NCBI GenBank assembly: GCA_014379235.1
Contig: JACMMD010000572.1
Coordinates: forward strand, 1-9,932
Reading direction: 5' to 3'
Source: Anaerolineae bacterium
GTDB taxonomy: Bacteria; Chloroflexota; Anaerolineae; Aggregatilineales; Phototrophicaceae
DNA length: 9,932 nt
Part shown: in pieces, positions 1-6,150 of the stretch
Position numbering within the stretch: position 1 is the stretch's first letter
Layout of the letters: the number at the start of each line of letters is the position of its first letter
Notes under the pieces: generated by a model
What the model saw: the letters and a program-made list of their open reading frames with translations, nothing else
The model's database searches: none
What the model was told of the DNA's origin: nothing
Program-made: the position numbers and the translations under genes

Positions 1-51
1 GACGACTATTTCACACGCCTCGAAGTCGAGATTACGTCAACCAGCACTTAA
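1..51 (+). CDS. possible 3' end of an upstream gene
   Basis: Frame 1 is open from the first base to a TAA at 49-51 and would encode 16 residues, DDYFTRLEVEITSTST. Its third codon positions are mostly G or C, as in the genes downstream, and the sequence turns AT-rich just after the stop. This suggests the tail of a real gene that starts outside the window. Frame 2 is open longer, to a TAA at about 128-130, but reads through the AT-rich part and looks less like coding sequence. Sixteen codons are too few to name a product, so this is only a candidate. Confidence 0.3.
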   Translation, partial: DDYFTRLEVEITSTST

Positions 52-231
52 ATCTTTAGCCGCTGGTGGCATCTTATCCACCTTCAATATTGCGCTGATT
101 ATTATAACACAAAAAGACTTTCTAGCGTAAACTGGCGATTCTCATAATATTTGCAAGATTTATATTACAAAACGCTTGCGACAAAAGTCAGAACCACATA
201 CACTAGATTGTACAGGGTGTTCGTTTTGCAA

Positions 232-253
232 ACGTCCGAATCCATTTGGACGT
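232..253. repeat. inverted repeat, 6-bp arms
   Basis: ACGTCC at 232-237 is matched by its reverse complement GGACGT at 248-253, leaving a 10-base loop; G238 and T247 could add a wobble pair in RNA. The arms are short, so it may be chance. It lies just upstream of two further hairpins, which makes the cluster more notable than this copy alone. Confidence 0.35.
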
Positions 254-274
254 ACCAATCAATTCATTAATGTA

Positions 275-304
275 GGCAGCCATCACGGTTAATAGCCGGC
301 TGCC
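275..304. repeat. GC-rich inverted repeat, 7-bp arms
   Basis: GGCAGCC at 275-281 pairs perfectly with GGCTGCC at 298-304 around a 16-base loop. The 3' half could form a competing small stem, CGGTT at 286-290 with AGCCG at 294-298 including one G-U pair. No clean T-run follows, so it is not a textbook intrinsic terminator. It abuts the next hairpin, sharing base 304. It could be part of a terminator for an upstream unit, a structured leader RNA or a protein-binding site. Confidence 0.45.
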
Positions 305-323
305 GAAATATGAGAATATTTCG
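304..323. repeat. 8-bp perfect hairpin with GAGA tetraloop
   Basis: CGAAATAT at 304-311 and ATATTTCG at 316-323 are perfect reverse complements around a four-base GAGA loop, which fits the stable GNRA class if transcribed. TTTCTCG follows. GAGAA at 312-316 can also pair with TTCTC at 325-329, giving an alternative, mutually exclusive fold. Both the tandem arrangement with the preceding hairpin and the alternative pairing are seen directly; any attenuator or terminator role is inference. Confidence 0.5.
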
Positions 324-414
324 TTTCTCGAACCACATTCATTGATAGACTCAACGCAGGACAGGCGTTTTATGTTACTCTAGTAGCTAATCCAATAGAG
401 TCACACTTAGTTGC

Positions 415-441
415 ACGTAAGAAGGAAGAAAAGTCTTACGT
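415..441. promoter_or_regulatory. inverted repeat just upstream of the -10 box, candidate operator
   Basis: ACGTAAGA at 415-422 and TCTTACGT at 434-441 are perfect 8-bp inverted arms separated by 11 purine-rich bases. The 3' arm ends five bases before a perfect TATAAT at 447-452. The repeat is centred at about 428, where a -35 element would sit, and that position (424-429, GGAAGA) shows no -35 consensus. This is the geometry expected for an activator or repressor dimer controlling the promoter. No protein can be named. Confidence 0.5.
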
Positions 442-446
442 TCTAC

Positions 447-452
447 TATAAT
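447..452 (+). promoter_or_regulatory. candidate -10 box of the operon promoter
   Basis: TATAAT at 447-452 matches the sigma-70 type -10 consensus exactly and lies 37 bases before the GTG start of the ATPase gene. No -35 hexamer is found at 16-18 bases spacing; TTGCAC at 411-416 is about 30 bases away, which is too far. If this is the promoter, it probably depends on a bound activator at the inverted repeat 415-441. A chance match in AT-rich DNA remains possible. Confidence 0.5.
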
Positions 453-489
453 AGTGTAGTGTATTGTTAGCAAGGATTTTGGGTTTAGA

Positions 490-2553
490 GTGATTAACCA
501 AGATAGTTTAAGTCATCTGCAAATTTCGCTTGCGCGGATTGACGAACTAATTCGTGCGGCGGTTGCCCGCGCCCAAGCGGCTGGCCACGACCCCACGGAT
601 GCGCTGCGCGGTTTGGTCATTGGTGATGACGAGATTCAGGGTCATCTCAACCGCTCGCCGATGTCCGGCTTATGGGCAGATGATAATCAGTATTCGCTCT
701 CGCTAACCGAAGCAGACACCGACCTTCCATTTCTGCAACTCACCCGCGCCTTTGATCTCTCGTTGGTCGACAGCTATATCTTACTTCTGTCACTTGCACC
801 TGAACTTGATCGCCGCTATGAGCGGCTGTATGCCTTTTTACAGGACGACGTATCGCAGCGCCGCCCAACCGTCAACCTCCTGATGAACATACTGGGCACA
901 GATACGGTAGAACGTTTCGCGGTGTGGGAACGGCTCGGGCCAAACAGTCCTCTACGTACCCATCACCTGATCGAATGCTCGGCTGATGCGGGTCGCAGCG
1001 ACGCAGTATTTCTCGCCAACTACATAAAAGTCGATAACCGCGTCGTTTCATATTTGCTTGGCGACTTACAAACAGACGCACGCCTAAAAAACGCTGTCGA
1101 GATCAACCCCGTCATGGTCGGGCTGGCATCAACCGAACGACTGCTGACAGCCCTTGCTCCTCTCGATGGTGAACATGCACCTATCGTTTATCTGCATGGG
1201 GTTGAAGGCGCAGGACAGCAGGAAGCAGCAGCAGCCTTTTGCGCGCAGTTTCAACTTCCTTTAATGCGTGTCGATATGGCAGCGCTTGCAGCCTTAGAAA
1301 TGCCGATTGAGCAGCTATGGTCGCTGACCCTTCGTGAAGCCCGTTTGCTCAACACCGGAATCTTGATCGATAAATGGGAAAGCTGTCTCGATGAACGTGG
1401 CGAGGCACTGCTCCTGTTCTGGAACGCGCTGCTTGAATATCCCGGCCCGGTGTTCCTATGCGGCAAAATCGATTGGGAACCGTTGAACCCACAGCGTTCG
1501 CGTCGGCTCATAAGGCTGTCGTTTGAACTGCCGCCTTACCCTGAGCGGCGTCAGGCATGGGAACAAGCCCTGTGCGCGCAGCAAGTCGAAATGTCACCCA
1601 AGCATATTGACGAATTGGCGCACCGCTTCCGGTTTAGCTACAGTCATATCGTTCGCGCCGTGAATACCGCCATCGACCTCGCTCATTCTCGCGGCGAAGC
1701 CGTCACCTCTGCTGACCTTTTTACGAGCGCGCAGTCACATTCCAGCCTACAGTTAGGGCGTTTGGCGCGGCGCGTCCTACCACGCTACGACTGGGAAGAT
1801 TTGATCCTACCGCCTGACCAATTCTCGCAGCTTTACGAAATGGCAGCCCGCGCCGAACACCAGCACAAAGTTCATGTTGAATGGGGCTTTGGCAAAAAGG
1901 TCGCACCTGTTCCCGGCGTCAGCGCCCTTTTTGCAGGCGAAAGCGGCACGGGTAAAACGCTGGCCGCTGAGGTGATCGCCAAGAATCTCGGCCTCATCCT
2001 TTACAAAGTCGATCTGTCGTCGGTGGTCAGCAAGTACATTGGCGAAACCGAAAAGAATCTCGGCTCGATTTTCGAAGAAGCGCAGGCCAGCAATGCCATC
2101 CTGTTCTTCGATGAAGCGGACGCGCTGTTCGGCAAACGCTCTGAGGTCAAAGATGCGCGTGACCGTTACGCCAATATCGAAGTGGCCTATCTGCTGCAAC
2201 TGATCGAAAATTATGACGGCGTAGCCGTATTGGCGACAAATTTACGCCAAAACTTGGACGAAGCCTTTACGCGCCGTCTCGATTTCTTGATCGACTTCCC
2301 TTTCCCTGACAGCGAATATCGCAAGCATATTTGGACGGCACATTTCCCGCCGCAAGCCCCGCTCGGGCCGGATGTCGATCTGGGTGATGTAGCCAATCGT
2401 TATCGATTGGCTGGTGGCAATATTCGTAATGCCGCGTTAGCATCTGCCTATCTCGCAGCAGCCGATGGCGGTGTGATTACGATGGCGCACATCCGCAATG
2501 CGGTTCGGCGCGAGCATCAAAAAATGGGCCGTTTGTTAGACGATAGCTTTTAA
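490..2553 (+). CDS. two-domain AAA+ ATPase of the eCIS (Afp15/Pvc15-like)
   Basis: This 687-residue protein is the AAA+ ATPase that accompanies eCIS loci; in the Afp/PVC family it is thought to act in particle assembly or recycling. The C-terminal half holds a complete ATPase site: Walker A GESGTGKT at residues 483-490, a pore-loop-like KYIGE at 515-519, Walker B ILFFDEAD at 537-544, sensor 1 ATN at 582-584, candidate arginine fingers R595/R596 and a sensor-2-type GGNIRN at 642-647. The middle carries a second, degenerate module: GVEGAGQQ at 237-244 lacks the Walker A lysine and Ser/Thr, and ILIDKW from about 291 takes the Walker B place. The first 200 residues are helical and resemble the N-terminal region of such ATPases. 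The start is GTG, with AAGGAT at 472-477 upstream; the next in-frame ATG would remove about 56 residues. The cap gene follows after 17 bases. Confidence 0.88.
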   Translation: MINQDSLSHLQISLARIDELIRAAVARAQAAGHDPTDALRGLVIGDDEIQGHLNRSPMSGLWADDNQYSLSLTEADTDLPFLQLTRAFDLSLVDSYILLLSLAPELDRRYERLYAFLQDDVSQRRPTVNLLMNILGTDTVERFAVWERLGPNSPLRTHHLIECSADAGRSDAVFLANYIKVDNRVVSYLLGDLQTDARLKNAVEINPVMVGLASTERLLTALAPLDGEHAPIVYLHGVEGAGQQEAAAAFCAQFQLPLMRVDMAALAALEMPIEQLWSLTLREARLLNTGILIDKWESCLDERGEALLLFWNALLEYPGPVFLCGKIDWEPLNPQRSRRLIRLSFELPPYPERRQAWEQALCAQQVEMSPKHIDELAHRFRFSYSHIVRAVNTAIDLAHSRGEAVTSADLFTSAQSHSSLQLGRLARRVLPRYDWEDLILPPDQFSQLYEMAARAEHQHKVHVEWGFGKKVAPVPGVSALFAGESGTGKTLAAEVIAKNLGLILYKVDLSSVVSKYIGETEKNLGSIFEEAQASNAILFFDEADALFGKRSEVKDARDRYANIEVAYLLQLIENYDGVAVLATNLRQNLDEAFTRRLDFLIDFPFPDSEYRKHIWTAHFPPQAPLGPDVDLGDVANRYRLAGGNIRNAALASAYLAAADGGVITMAHIRNAVRREHQKMGRLLDDSF

Positions 2554-2570
2554 GAACTACTAGGACAACG

Positions 2571-3233
2571 ATGCTACAAGACCTCGATAGAACCATCGAA
2601 AAACTCATCATCACTGAGGGAAAACTCAACAGGGATGAGATCGAAGTTTCGTTTGACCAACCGACGGGAGATTGGTCATCCCGGCTGTCGCGTCCGACAA
2701 TCAACTGCTGGTGCTTTGACCTGCGCGAAAACATGAAGTATCGCAGCATGGAACGCCAGGTCTCAAAAGACAACCACACTGGCCAAGTTCGCTTCCCGCC
2801 CCGTCGCTATGATGTCACTTATCTAGTGACTGCATGGGCGCGCAAAACCGAAGACGAACACCAACTCTTATGGCGCGCACTTGGCGCGCTGCGACGTGTG
2901 CCGATTCTCTCGCCCGAACGCGGTGAGGGCACTATTCGCTACCACACTAAGGACATTCCGTTGCTAGTAGCAACGTTCCCAGAAGGTAATCCGATCAACT
3001 TCATCGACCTCTGGAGTGTACTTGGCAACGAAATGCGCTTGGGTTTTTCCGTCACCGCAACGGTGGAGCTAGACCTTGAGTTTGGCTTCGACGCACCGCT
3101 TATTCTGGAAGCGTTCGTTCGCGTCGGACAATCGGATGCCCCGGCAGATCGCAAACTATCGGCCCTCGACGTTGAACTCATCCTCAAAGCCGATAAACCG
3201 GAAGACGAGAACTCAAAGGAGGGGGGAACATAA
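2571..3233 (+). CDS. DUF4255 tail-cap protein (Afp16/Pvc16-like)
   Basis: This 220-residue protein belongs to the DUF4255 (Pvc16 N-terminal) family. In eCIS particles the family member sits on the distal end of the sheath-tube and terminates its growth. The family pattern is visible: an N-terminal helix (MLQDLDRTIEKLI), a central segment RRYDVTYLVTAWA corresponding to the conserved 'Y-L-(V/L)-T-A-W-A' strand, then HQLLWRALGALRRVPIL, typical of the helix that follows. The C-terminal ~20 residues are charged and probably flexible. The start ATG is 17 bases after the ATPase stop, with a modest AGGA at 2562-2565, so the two genes are very probably cotranscribed. A pairing of ATPase and cap at the front of the cluster differs from Afp and PVC, where they come last. 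Confidence 0.85.
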   Translation: MLQDLDRTIEKLIITEGKLNRDEIEVSFDQPTGDWSSRLSRPTINCWCFDLRENMKYRSMERQVSKDNHTGQVRFPPRRYDVTYLVTAWARKTEDEHQLLWRALGALRRVPILSPERGEGTIRYHTKDIPLLVATFPEGNPINFIDLWSVLGNEMRLGFSVTATVELDLEFGFDAPLILEAFVRVGQSDAPADRKLSALDVELILKADKPEDENSKEGGT

Positions 3234-3286
3234 CGCAAACGTCTTACAAGAGTATGACCTTAAAGTTTCCGTCAACACAGCTAAGT

Positions 3287-3294
3287 AAGGAGAT
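3287..3294 (+). promoter_or_regulatory. strong ribosome binding site of the sheath gene
   Basis: AAGGAGAT lies five bases before the ATG at 3300. It selects that start over the out-of-frame ATG at 3295. The 66-base gap between cap and sheath genes shows no convincing promoter or terminator. Confidence 0.75.
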
Positions 3295-3299
3295 ATGCA

Positions 3300-4895
3300 A
3301 TGCCTAGTTATCTTTCACCCGGCGTATATATGGAAGAAGTGGATCGCGGTACGAAGCCGATTGAAGCAGTCGGCACCGCAGTTGCGGCTTTCATCGGATA
3401 TACGGAAAAGGCCGTAGACGTCCGCAACGGTACAAGCAACTCGCTGAAGGGCAAGCCCACGCTGGTCACCAACTGGACTCAGTATGTTCAGAAGTTCGGC
3501 GGCTTCGTCGAAGGTGCTTACACGCCAGATTCGGTGTACGGCTACTTCGCAAACGGCGGCAGCGTCGCTTACATCGTAAGCCTCAAGACGCTTGGTATCT
3601 CGGATGATACAGGGGCCAGCCCCGCTAAGGCTGGTGTCGCCTCGATTCAGGATAAGAAGAAGAACCTGATCGAATTCGCCAGCAAGACCACCGCAACTAC
3701 GGGCAAGAAGGTCGAAGTCGAAATCAAGACACCGACCCCGCCCGCGGGCAAGCCTGAAAAAGAAGGCGAAGCGCCAAAAGATCTCGCCCCTACCAGCTTC
3801 ACCGTTGTCATCAAGGTTGATGGCGCAGCCATTGAAACCTTCGACGGCGTGACGACAGGCAAGGGCGACAGCAACATCACCAATGTCCTGCAAACCAAGT
3901 CCAAGCTGCTCACGGCAGAAGTCGTCGGCAAGGCGGAGTTGATGCCCGTCGATGGCAGCTACGCGCTAGAAGGCGGCGACAGCAAGATTAGTCCCGTAAC
4001 ACTGGCGGACTATCAGGGCAGCGTTGCGGAGCGCAAGGGCTTGGGCGGTCTTGAGCCTCTTGACGACGTGACGATGCTTATCGTCCCCGACTTGATGTCG
4101 AGCTATCAGGCTGGCGAAATCGACATGAAGGGCGTGCAGTCGGTACAGCAGTCCATCATCGACTACTGCGAACTGATGCGCTACTGCTTCGCCATCCTCG
4201 ACGCTCCTCCCGGCCTTATGCCGCAGGAACTCAAGGAATGGCGCAATACGGTCAACTACGACACCACCCGCGCTGCGGTCTACTATCCATGGATTGAAAT
4301 CGCGGATATGACCAGCAACAAGGGCGGCACACGCCTCGTCCCGCCGAGCGGCCACGTCGCGGGCGTTTACGCCCGCACTGACGGCACTCGCGGCGTTCAC
4401 AAAGCCCCCGCCAATGAAATCATGCGCGCCACACTTGGTCTCGAAGTCAACGTCACCAAGGGCGAACATGACCTGCTCAACCCCGCTGGCATCAATGTCA
4501 TCCGCTCGTTCCCGGGCCGTGGCATCCGCATCTGGGGTGCGCGCACACTGTCGAGCGATGCGTCTTGGCGCTACATCAACGTTCGCCGTTTGTTCAACAT
4601 GATGGAAGCCAGCATCGAGCGTGGTACCCAGTGGGTTGTGTTTGAGCCGAACGATCAATTCCTGTGGAGCCGTGTCAGCCGTGACGTTCGCGCATTCCTC
4701 ACAATGGTTTGGCGCACGGGCGCACTGTTCGGCACATCGCCGGATCAAGCGTTTTACGTCAAATGCGATGCGGAAACGAACCCGCCAGAAGCCCGTGATC
4801 TTGGGCAGTTGGTTGTAGAAATCGGCGTTGCGCCCGTAAAGCCAGCCGAATTCGTGATCTTCCGCATTGGACAATGGTCTGGGCCCGGCGCATAG
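3300..4895 (+). CDS. contractile tail sheath protein (Afp2-4/Pvc2-4-like)
   Basis: This 531-residue protein is the phage-tail-sheath subunit that polymerises around the inner tube and contracts to drive it into a target. The N-terminus MPSYLSPGVYMEEVDRGTKP is characteristic of the family, as are AVAAFIGYTEKA nearby and the C-terminal PVKPAEFVIFRIGQ, whose last strand joins the neighbouring subunit in known sheaths. The core resumes with LEPLDDVTMLIVPDLM at about 251-266, a segment widely conserved in eCIS sheaths. Between residues about 100 and 232 lies an insertion with a Lys/Glu/Pro-rich linker (about 143-163), probably an exposed surface domain. Only one sheath gene is present in the window, where Afp and PVC have three. 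It ends with TAG; the tube gene follows after 68 bases. Confidence 0.95.
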   Translation: MPSYLSPGVYMEEVDRGTKPIEAVGTAVAAFIGYTEKAVDVRNGTSNSLKGKPTLVTNWTQYVQKFGGFVEGAYTPDSVYGYFANGGSVAYIVSLKTLGISDDTGASPAKAGVASIQDKKKNLIEFASKTTATTGKKVEVEIKTPTPPAGKPEKEGEAPKDLAPTSFTVVIKVDGAAIETFDGVTTGKGDSNITNVLQTKSKLLTAEVVGKAELMPVDGSYALEGGDSKISPVTLADYQGSVAERKGLGGLEPLDDVTMLIVPDLMSSYQAGEIDMKGVQSVQQSIIDYCELMRYCFAILDAPPGLMPQELKEWRNTVNYDTTRAAVYYPWIEIADMTSNKGGTRLVPPSGHVAGVYARTDGTRGVHKAPANEIMRATLGLEVNVTKGEHDLLNPAGINVIRSFPGRGIRIWGARTLSSDASWRYINVRRLFNMMEASIERGTQWVVFEPNDQFLWSRVSRDVRAFLTMVWRTGALFGTSPDQAFYVKCDAETNPPEARDLGQLVVEIGVAPVKPAEFVIFRIGQWSGPGA

Positions 4896-4948
4896 CGTAT
4901 AGTGGTATTGTGTTTGTGTAGTTTCACAGTAAGTTTTGTACGCATTTT

Positions 4949-4955
4949 AGGAGGT
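4949..4955 (+). promoter_or_regulatory. near-perfect ribosome binding site of the first tube gene
   Basis: AGGAGGT stands eight bases before the ATG at 4964, close to ideal Shine-Dalgarno sequence and spacing. The gap 4896-4963 is T-rich and holds no clear promoter or terminator; a weak GCGTA/TACGC repeat spans 4895-4943. The strong site suits a protein needed in many copies per particle. Confidence 0.8.
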
Positions 4956-4963
4956 AGTTTCAA

Positions 4964-5425
4964 ATGCCAGCAGGAACAGATGCATTAACTGGGGACGTTC
5001 TAGTAGCAGCATTTTGGGGAGTCGACATCGGCGGCGCGATTACTGGCTACTTCACCGAAGTAAGCGGTATCGGCTCCGAAAGCGAAGTCGTCGAGCATAA
5101 GATCAGCGGGTCAGGCGCTCACTTGGATATCGTTCGCAAGCAGCCGGGCCGCCTCAAGTGGGGTGACATCACCCTCAAGCGCGGCATCACTGCCAGCATG
5201 GATATCTGGCTGTGGCGTCAACAGGTCGAGACAGGTGATGTGACCGGCGCTCGTAAGAACGGCACGATCACCATGTACGATCAGGAAAGCACAGCTGTCG
5301 CAACATGGGAGTTCACGGCAGCGTGGCCGTCAAAGGTCTCGACGCCTGCGCTAACTGCCGACTCGAATGCGGTGTCGGTTGAAGAACTGACCATCGTTCA
5401 CGAAGGCATCAAGCGCCTGACCTAA
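4964..5425 (+). CDS. inner tail-tube protein (Afp1/Pvc1-like)
   Basis: This 153-residue protein belongs to the T4 gp19-like phage tail tube family (Pfam Phage_T4_gp19), which in eCIS forms the stacked hexameric rings of the inner tube. Typical elements are VLVAAFWGVDIGGAITGYFT near the N-terminus, then EVSGIGSESEVVEHK, DITLKRGITASMDIWLW at the centre, and the C-terminal EELTIVHEGIKR strand. Length matches the family. It follows the sheath gene, the usual sheath-tube order, and has the best ribosome binding site in the window. I take it as the major tube protein because of this adjacency; the second paralogue at 6150 looks like the Afp5 type. Confidence 0.92.
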   Translation: MPAGTDALTGDVLVAAFWGVDIGGAITGYFTEVSGIGSESEVVEHKISGSGAHLDIVRKQPGRLKWGDITLKRGITASMDIWLWRQQVETGDVTGARKNGTITMYDQESTAVATWEFTAAWPSKVSTPALTADSNAVSVEELTIVHEGIKRLT

Positions 5426-5448
5426 AGGCGAAGGATTGAAGAGCGCGC

Positions 5449-5817
5449 ATGATGTTGCAAACTGAGTTCGACTTCATCTTGCCGAAAGGCTATATCGACG
5501 AAGCGGGCAACCTGCATCAGCATGGCAGTATGCGCTTGGCAACCGCAATGGATGAAATCACTCCACTGCGCGATCCGAGGGTGCGTAACAACGAGGCGTA
5601 TTTGGTGGTGATCCTGCTTTCGCAGGTCATCACCCGCCTCGGCACCCTGCCGAGTGTGACGCCGAGCGTCATTGAGCATATGTTTGCTGTGGATATTGCT
5701 TACGTGCAAGACCTGTACCGGCAGATCAACGATGTCGAAGCCCAAACGGTGAGTGCGGTTTGCCCGCACTGTGGACAGGAATTCGAGGTCGAAGTACCAC
5801 TGCTGGGGGAATTGTAA
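5449..5817 (+). CDS. phage tail assembly-type protein with C-terminal CPHC motif
   Basis: This 122-residue protein resembles the small 'phage tail assembly' proteins (related to Mu gp41-like chaperones) that occur next to tube genes. Seen directly: an N-terminal beta-rich stretch (FDFILPKGYIDEAGNLHQHG), the segment RLATAMDEITPLRDPRVR, a hydrophobic helix NNEAYLVVILLSQVITRLG, and C105-P-H-C108 near the C-terminus followed by GQEFEVEVPL. A single CxxC gives only half of a zinc ribbon, so a metal would need to be shared between subunits or bound elsewhere. The family assignment comes from pattern and position. Two tandem ATGs at 5449 and 5452 can both serve; AAGGA at 5431-5435 or GAAGAG at 5438-5443 lies upstream. 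The stop is preceded by five G residues and overlaps the next gene. Confidence 0.75.
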   Translation: MMLQTEFDFILPKGYIDEAGNLHQHGSMRLATAMDEITPLRDPRVRNNEAYLVVILLSQVITRLGTLPSVTPSVIEHMFAVDIAYVQDLYRQINDVEAQTVSAVCPHCGQEFEVEVPLLGEL

Positions 5818-5969
5818 GCTACCCTCTCGAACGCCTGCACGAGGAGGTAGCGTTTGTCGCCGTCGGGCTGGGTTGGAGTCACGACGAAATCCTATCGCTC
5901 ACGCACCACGAGCGCGCCCGATGGGTCAAGCAGGTAAATCGCATGAACAGTCGTCATCGCCACCCGTAG
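5760..5969 (+). CDS. DUF6760-type small protein, start uncertain
   Basis: The conserved part runs from about 5820 to 5966 and begins YPLERLHEEVAFVAVGLGWS, followed by HDEILSLTHHERARWVKQVN. This matches my recollection of the DUF6760 family (Y-P-L-x-R-L-x-E-E-V-A, W-x-x-x-E-I-L-x-L, H-x-E-R-x-R-W), small proteins found in phage-tail-like loci whose function is unknown to me. The reading frame is -1 relative to the preceding gene and overlaps its end. No ATG or GTG precedes the conserved part. The TTG at 5760 gives 69 residues but adds an unusual N-terminus read from codons of the upstream gene. An ATT at 5811, right after GGGGGA, would give 52 residues starting close to the family's usual start. 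A third option is frameshifted translation from the upstream gene. The product is convincing; the start is not. Confidence 0.7.
   Translation: MPALWTGIRGRSTTAGGIVSYPLERLHEEVAFVAVGLGWSHDEILSLTHHERARWVKQVNRMNSRHRHP
5805..5809 (+). promoter_or_regulatory. five-G run at a gene overlap, candidate -1 frameshift site
   Basis: In the upstream frame the end reads CTG GGG GAA TTG TAA. A ribosome with GGG (5806-5808) in the P site can slip back one base and still pair perfectly with GGG at 5805-5807. It would then read GGA ATT GTA AGC TAC into the DUF6760 frame. The heptamer G-GGG-GAA is not a full X-XXY-YYZ slippery site, because the A-site codon would mismatch. It may instead be ordinary coding sequence, or a sequencing error in a homopolymer. 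Confidence 0.3.
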
Positions 5970-5994
5970 TTGGTGGTAAAGCAAAGAGTTGTAA

Positions 5995-6150
5995 ATGCCT
6001 GAAGATTCAAACAACCAGAAATTGACTGTCATCAAAGATCAGCAGGAGCTTATTGAACGCGTGGCCAAGCGCGTGTGGGAGCTTTGGCAAGAAGACTTGC
6101 GCCGTGATCGTGAACGGCGTGGCAAACTCCCCAATGGAAAGGTGAAGTAA
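5995..6150 (+). CDS. unrecognised 51-residue charged protein
   Basis: ATG at 5995 to TAA at 6148-6150 encodes 51 residues. The centre is a likely amphipathic helix, with VAKRVWELWQEDLRRDRERR (residues 23-42) holding two tryptophans and many Arg/Glu residues. The C-terminus is basic and flexible (GKLPNGKVK). The stop overlaps the ATG of the second tube gene as TAATG, so the two are probably translationally coupled, and this argues that the short frame is really translated. AAAGAG at 5983-5988 is a possible weak ribosome binding site. I do not recognise a family. Its place between the tail-assembly-type genes and a tube gene suggests a small assembly or baseplate-hub component, which is inference. 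Confidence 0.7.
   Translation: MPEDSNNQKLTVIKDQQELIERVAKRVWELWQEDLRRDRERRGKLPNGKVK

Larger units (their letters stand above)
52..489. other. AT-rich non-coding leader before the eCIS operon
   Basis: I see no convincing gene on either strand in this stretch. It is AT-richer than the genes that follow and holds a cluster of inverted repeats (232-253, 275-304, 304-323, 415-441), a TATAAT hexamer at 447-452 and the AAGGAT ribosome binding site at 472-477. Weaker short repeats occur too: CTCGA/TCGAG at 19-30 (inside the possible upstream gene end), GGTGG/CCACC at 65-82 and GCAAG/CTTGC at 153-179. I infer that it contains the operon promoter and control region, and perhaps the end of the preceding transcription unit. 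Confidence 0.6.

Noticed and set aside
411..416. TTGCAC as the -35 element for the TATAAT at 447
   Set aside because: The spacing is about 30 bases, too long for a sigma-70 type promoter.
1807..2199. 130-codon - strand frame inside the ATPase gene
   Set aside because: It is antisense to the most conserved part of the ATPase, from before Walker A through Walker B, and is a codon-bias shadow.
3076..3288. 70-codon + strand frame at the end of the cap gene
   Set aside because: It is out of frame with the DUF4255 gene and mostly overlaps it; its composition is that of a shadow.
3966..4874. 302-codon open frame on the - strand across the sheath gene, and a 192-codon one at 3315-3893
   Set aside because: Both lie wholly antisense to the conserved sheath gene. 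Their translations look like nothing known and reflect the codon bias of the sheath; there is no ribosome binding site or operon logic for them.
5841..5848. GAGGAGGT, a strong Shine-Dalgarno-like sequence
   Set aside because: It encodes the conserved Glu-Glu-Val of the DUF6760 protein. The only nearby start (TTG at 5854) opens a frame of 28 codons that resembles nothing.
5753..6025. 90-codon frame overlapping the DUF6760 gene
   Set aside because: It is out of frame with both the tail-assembly-type gene and the conserved DUF6760 sequence, and runs into the 51-residue gene.
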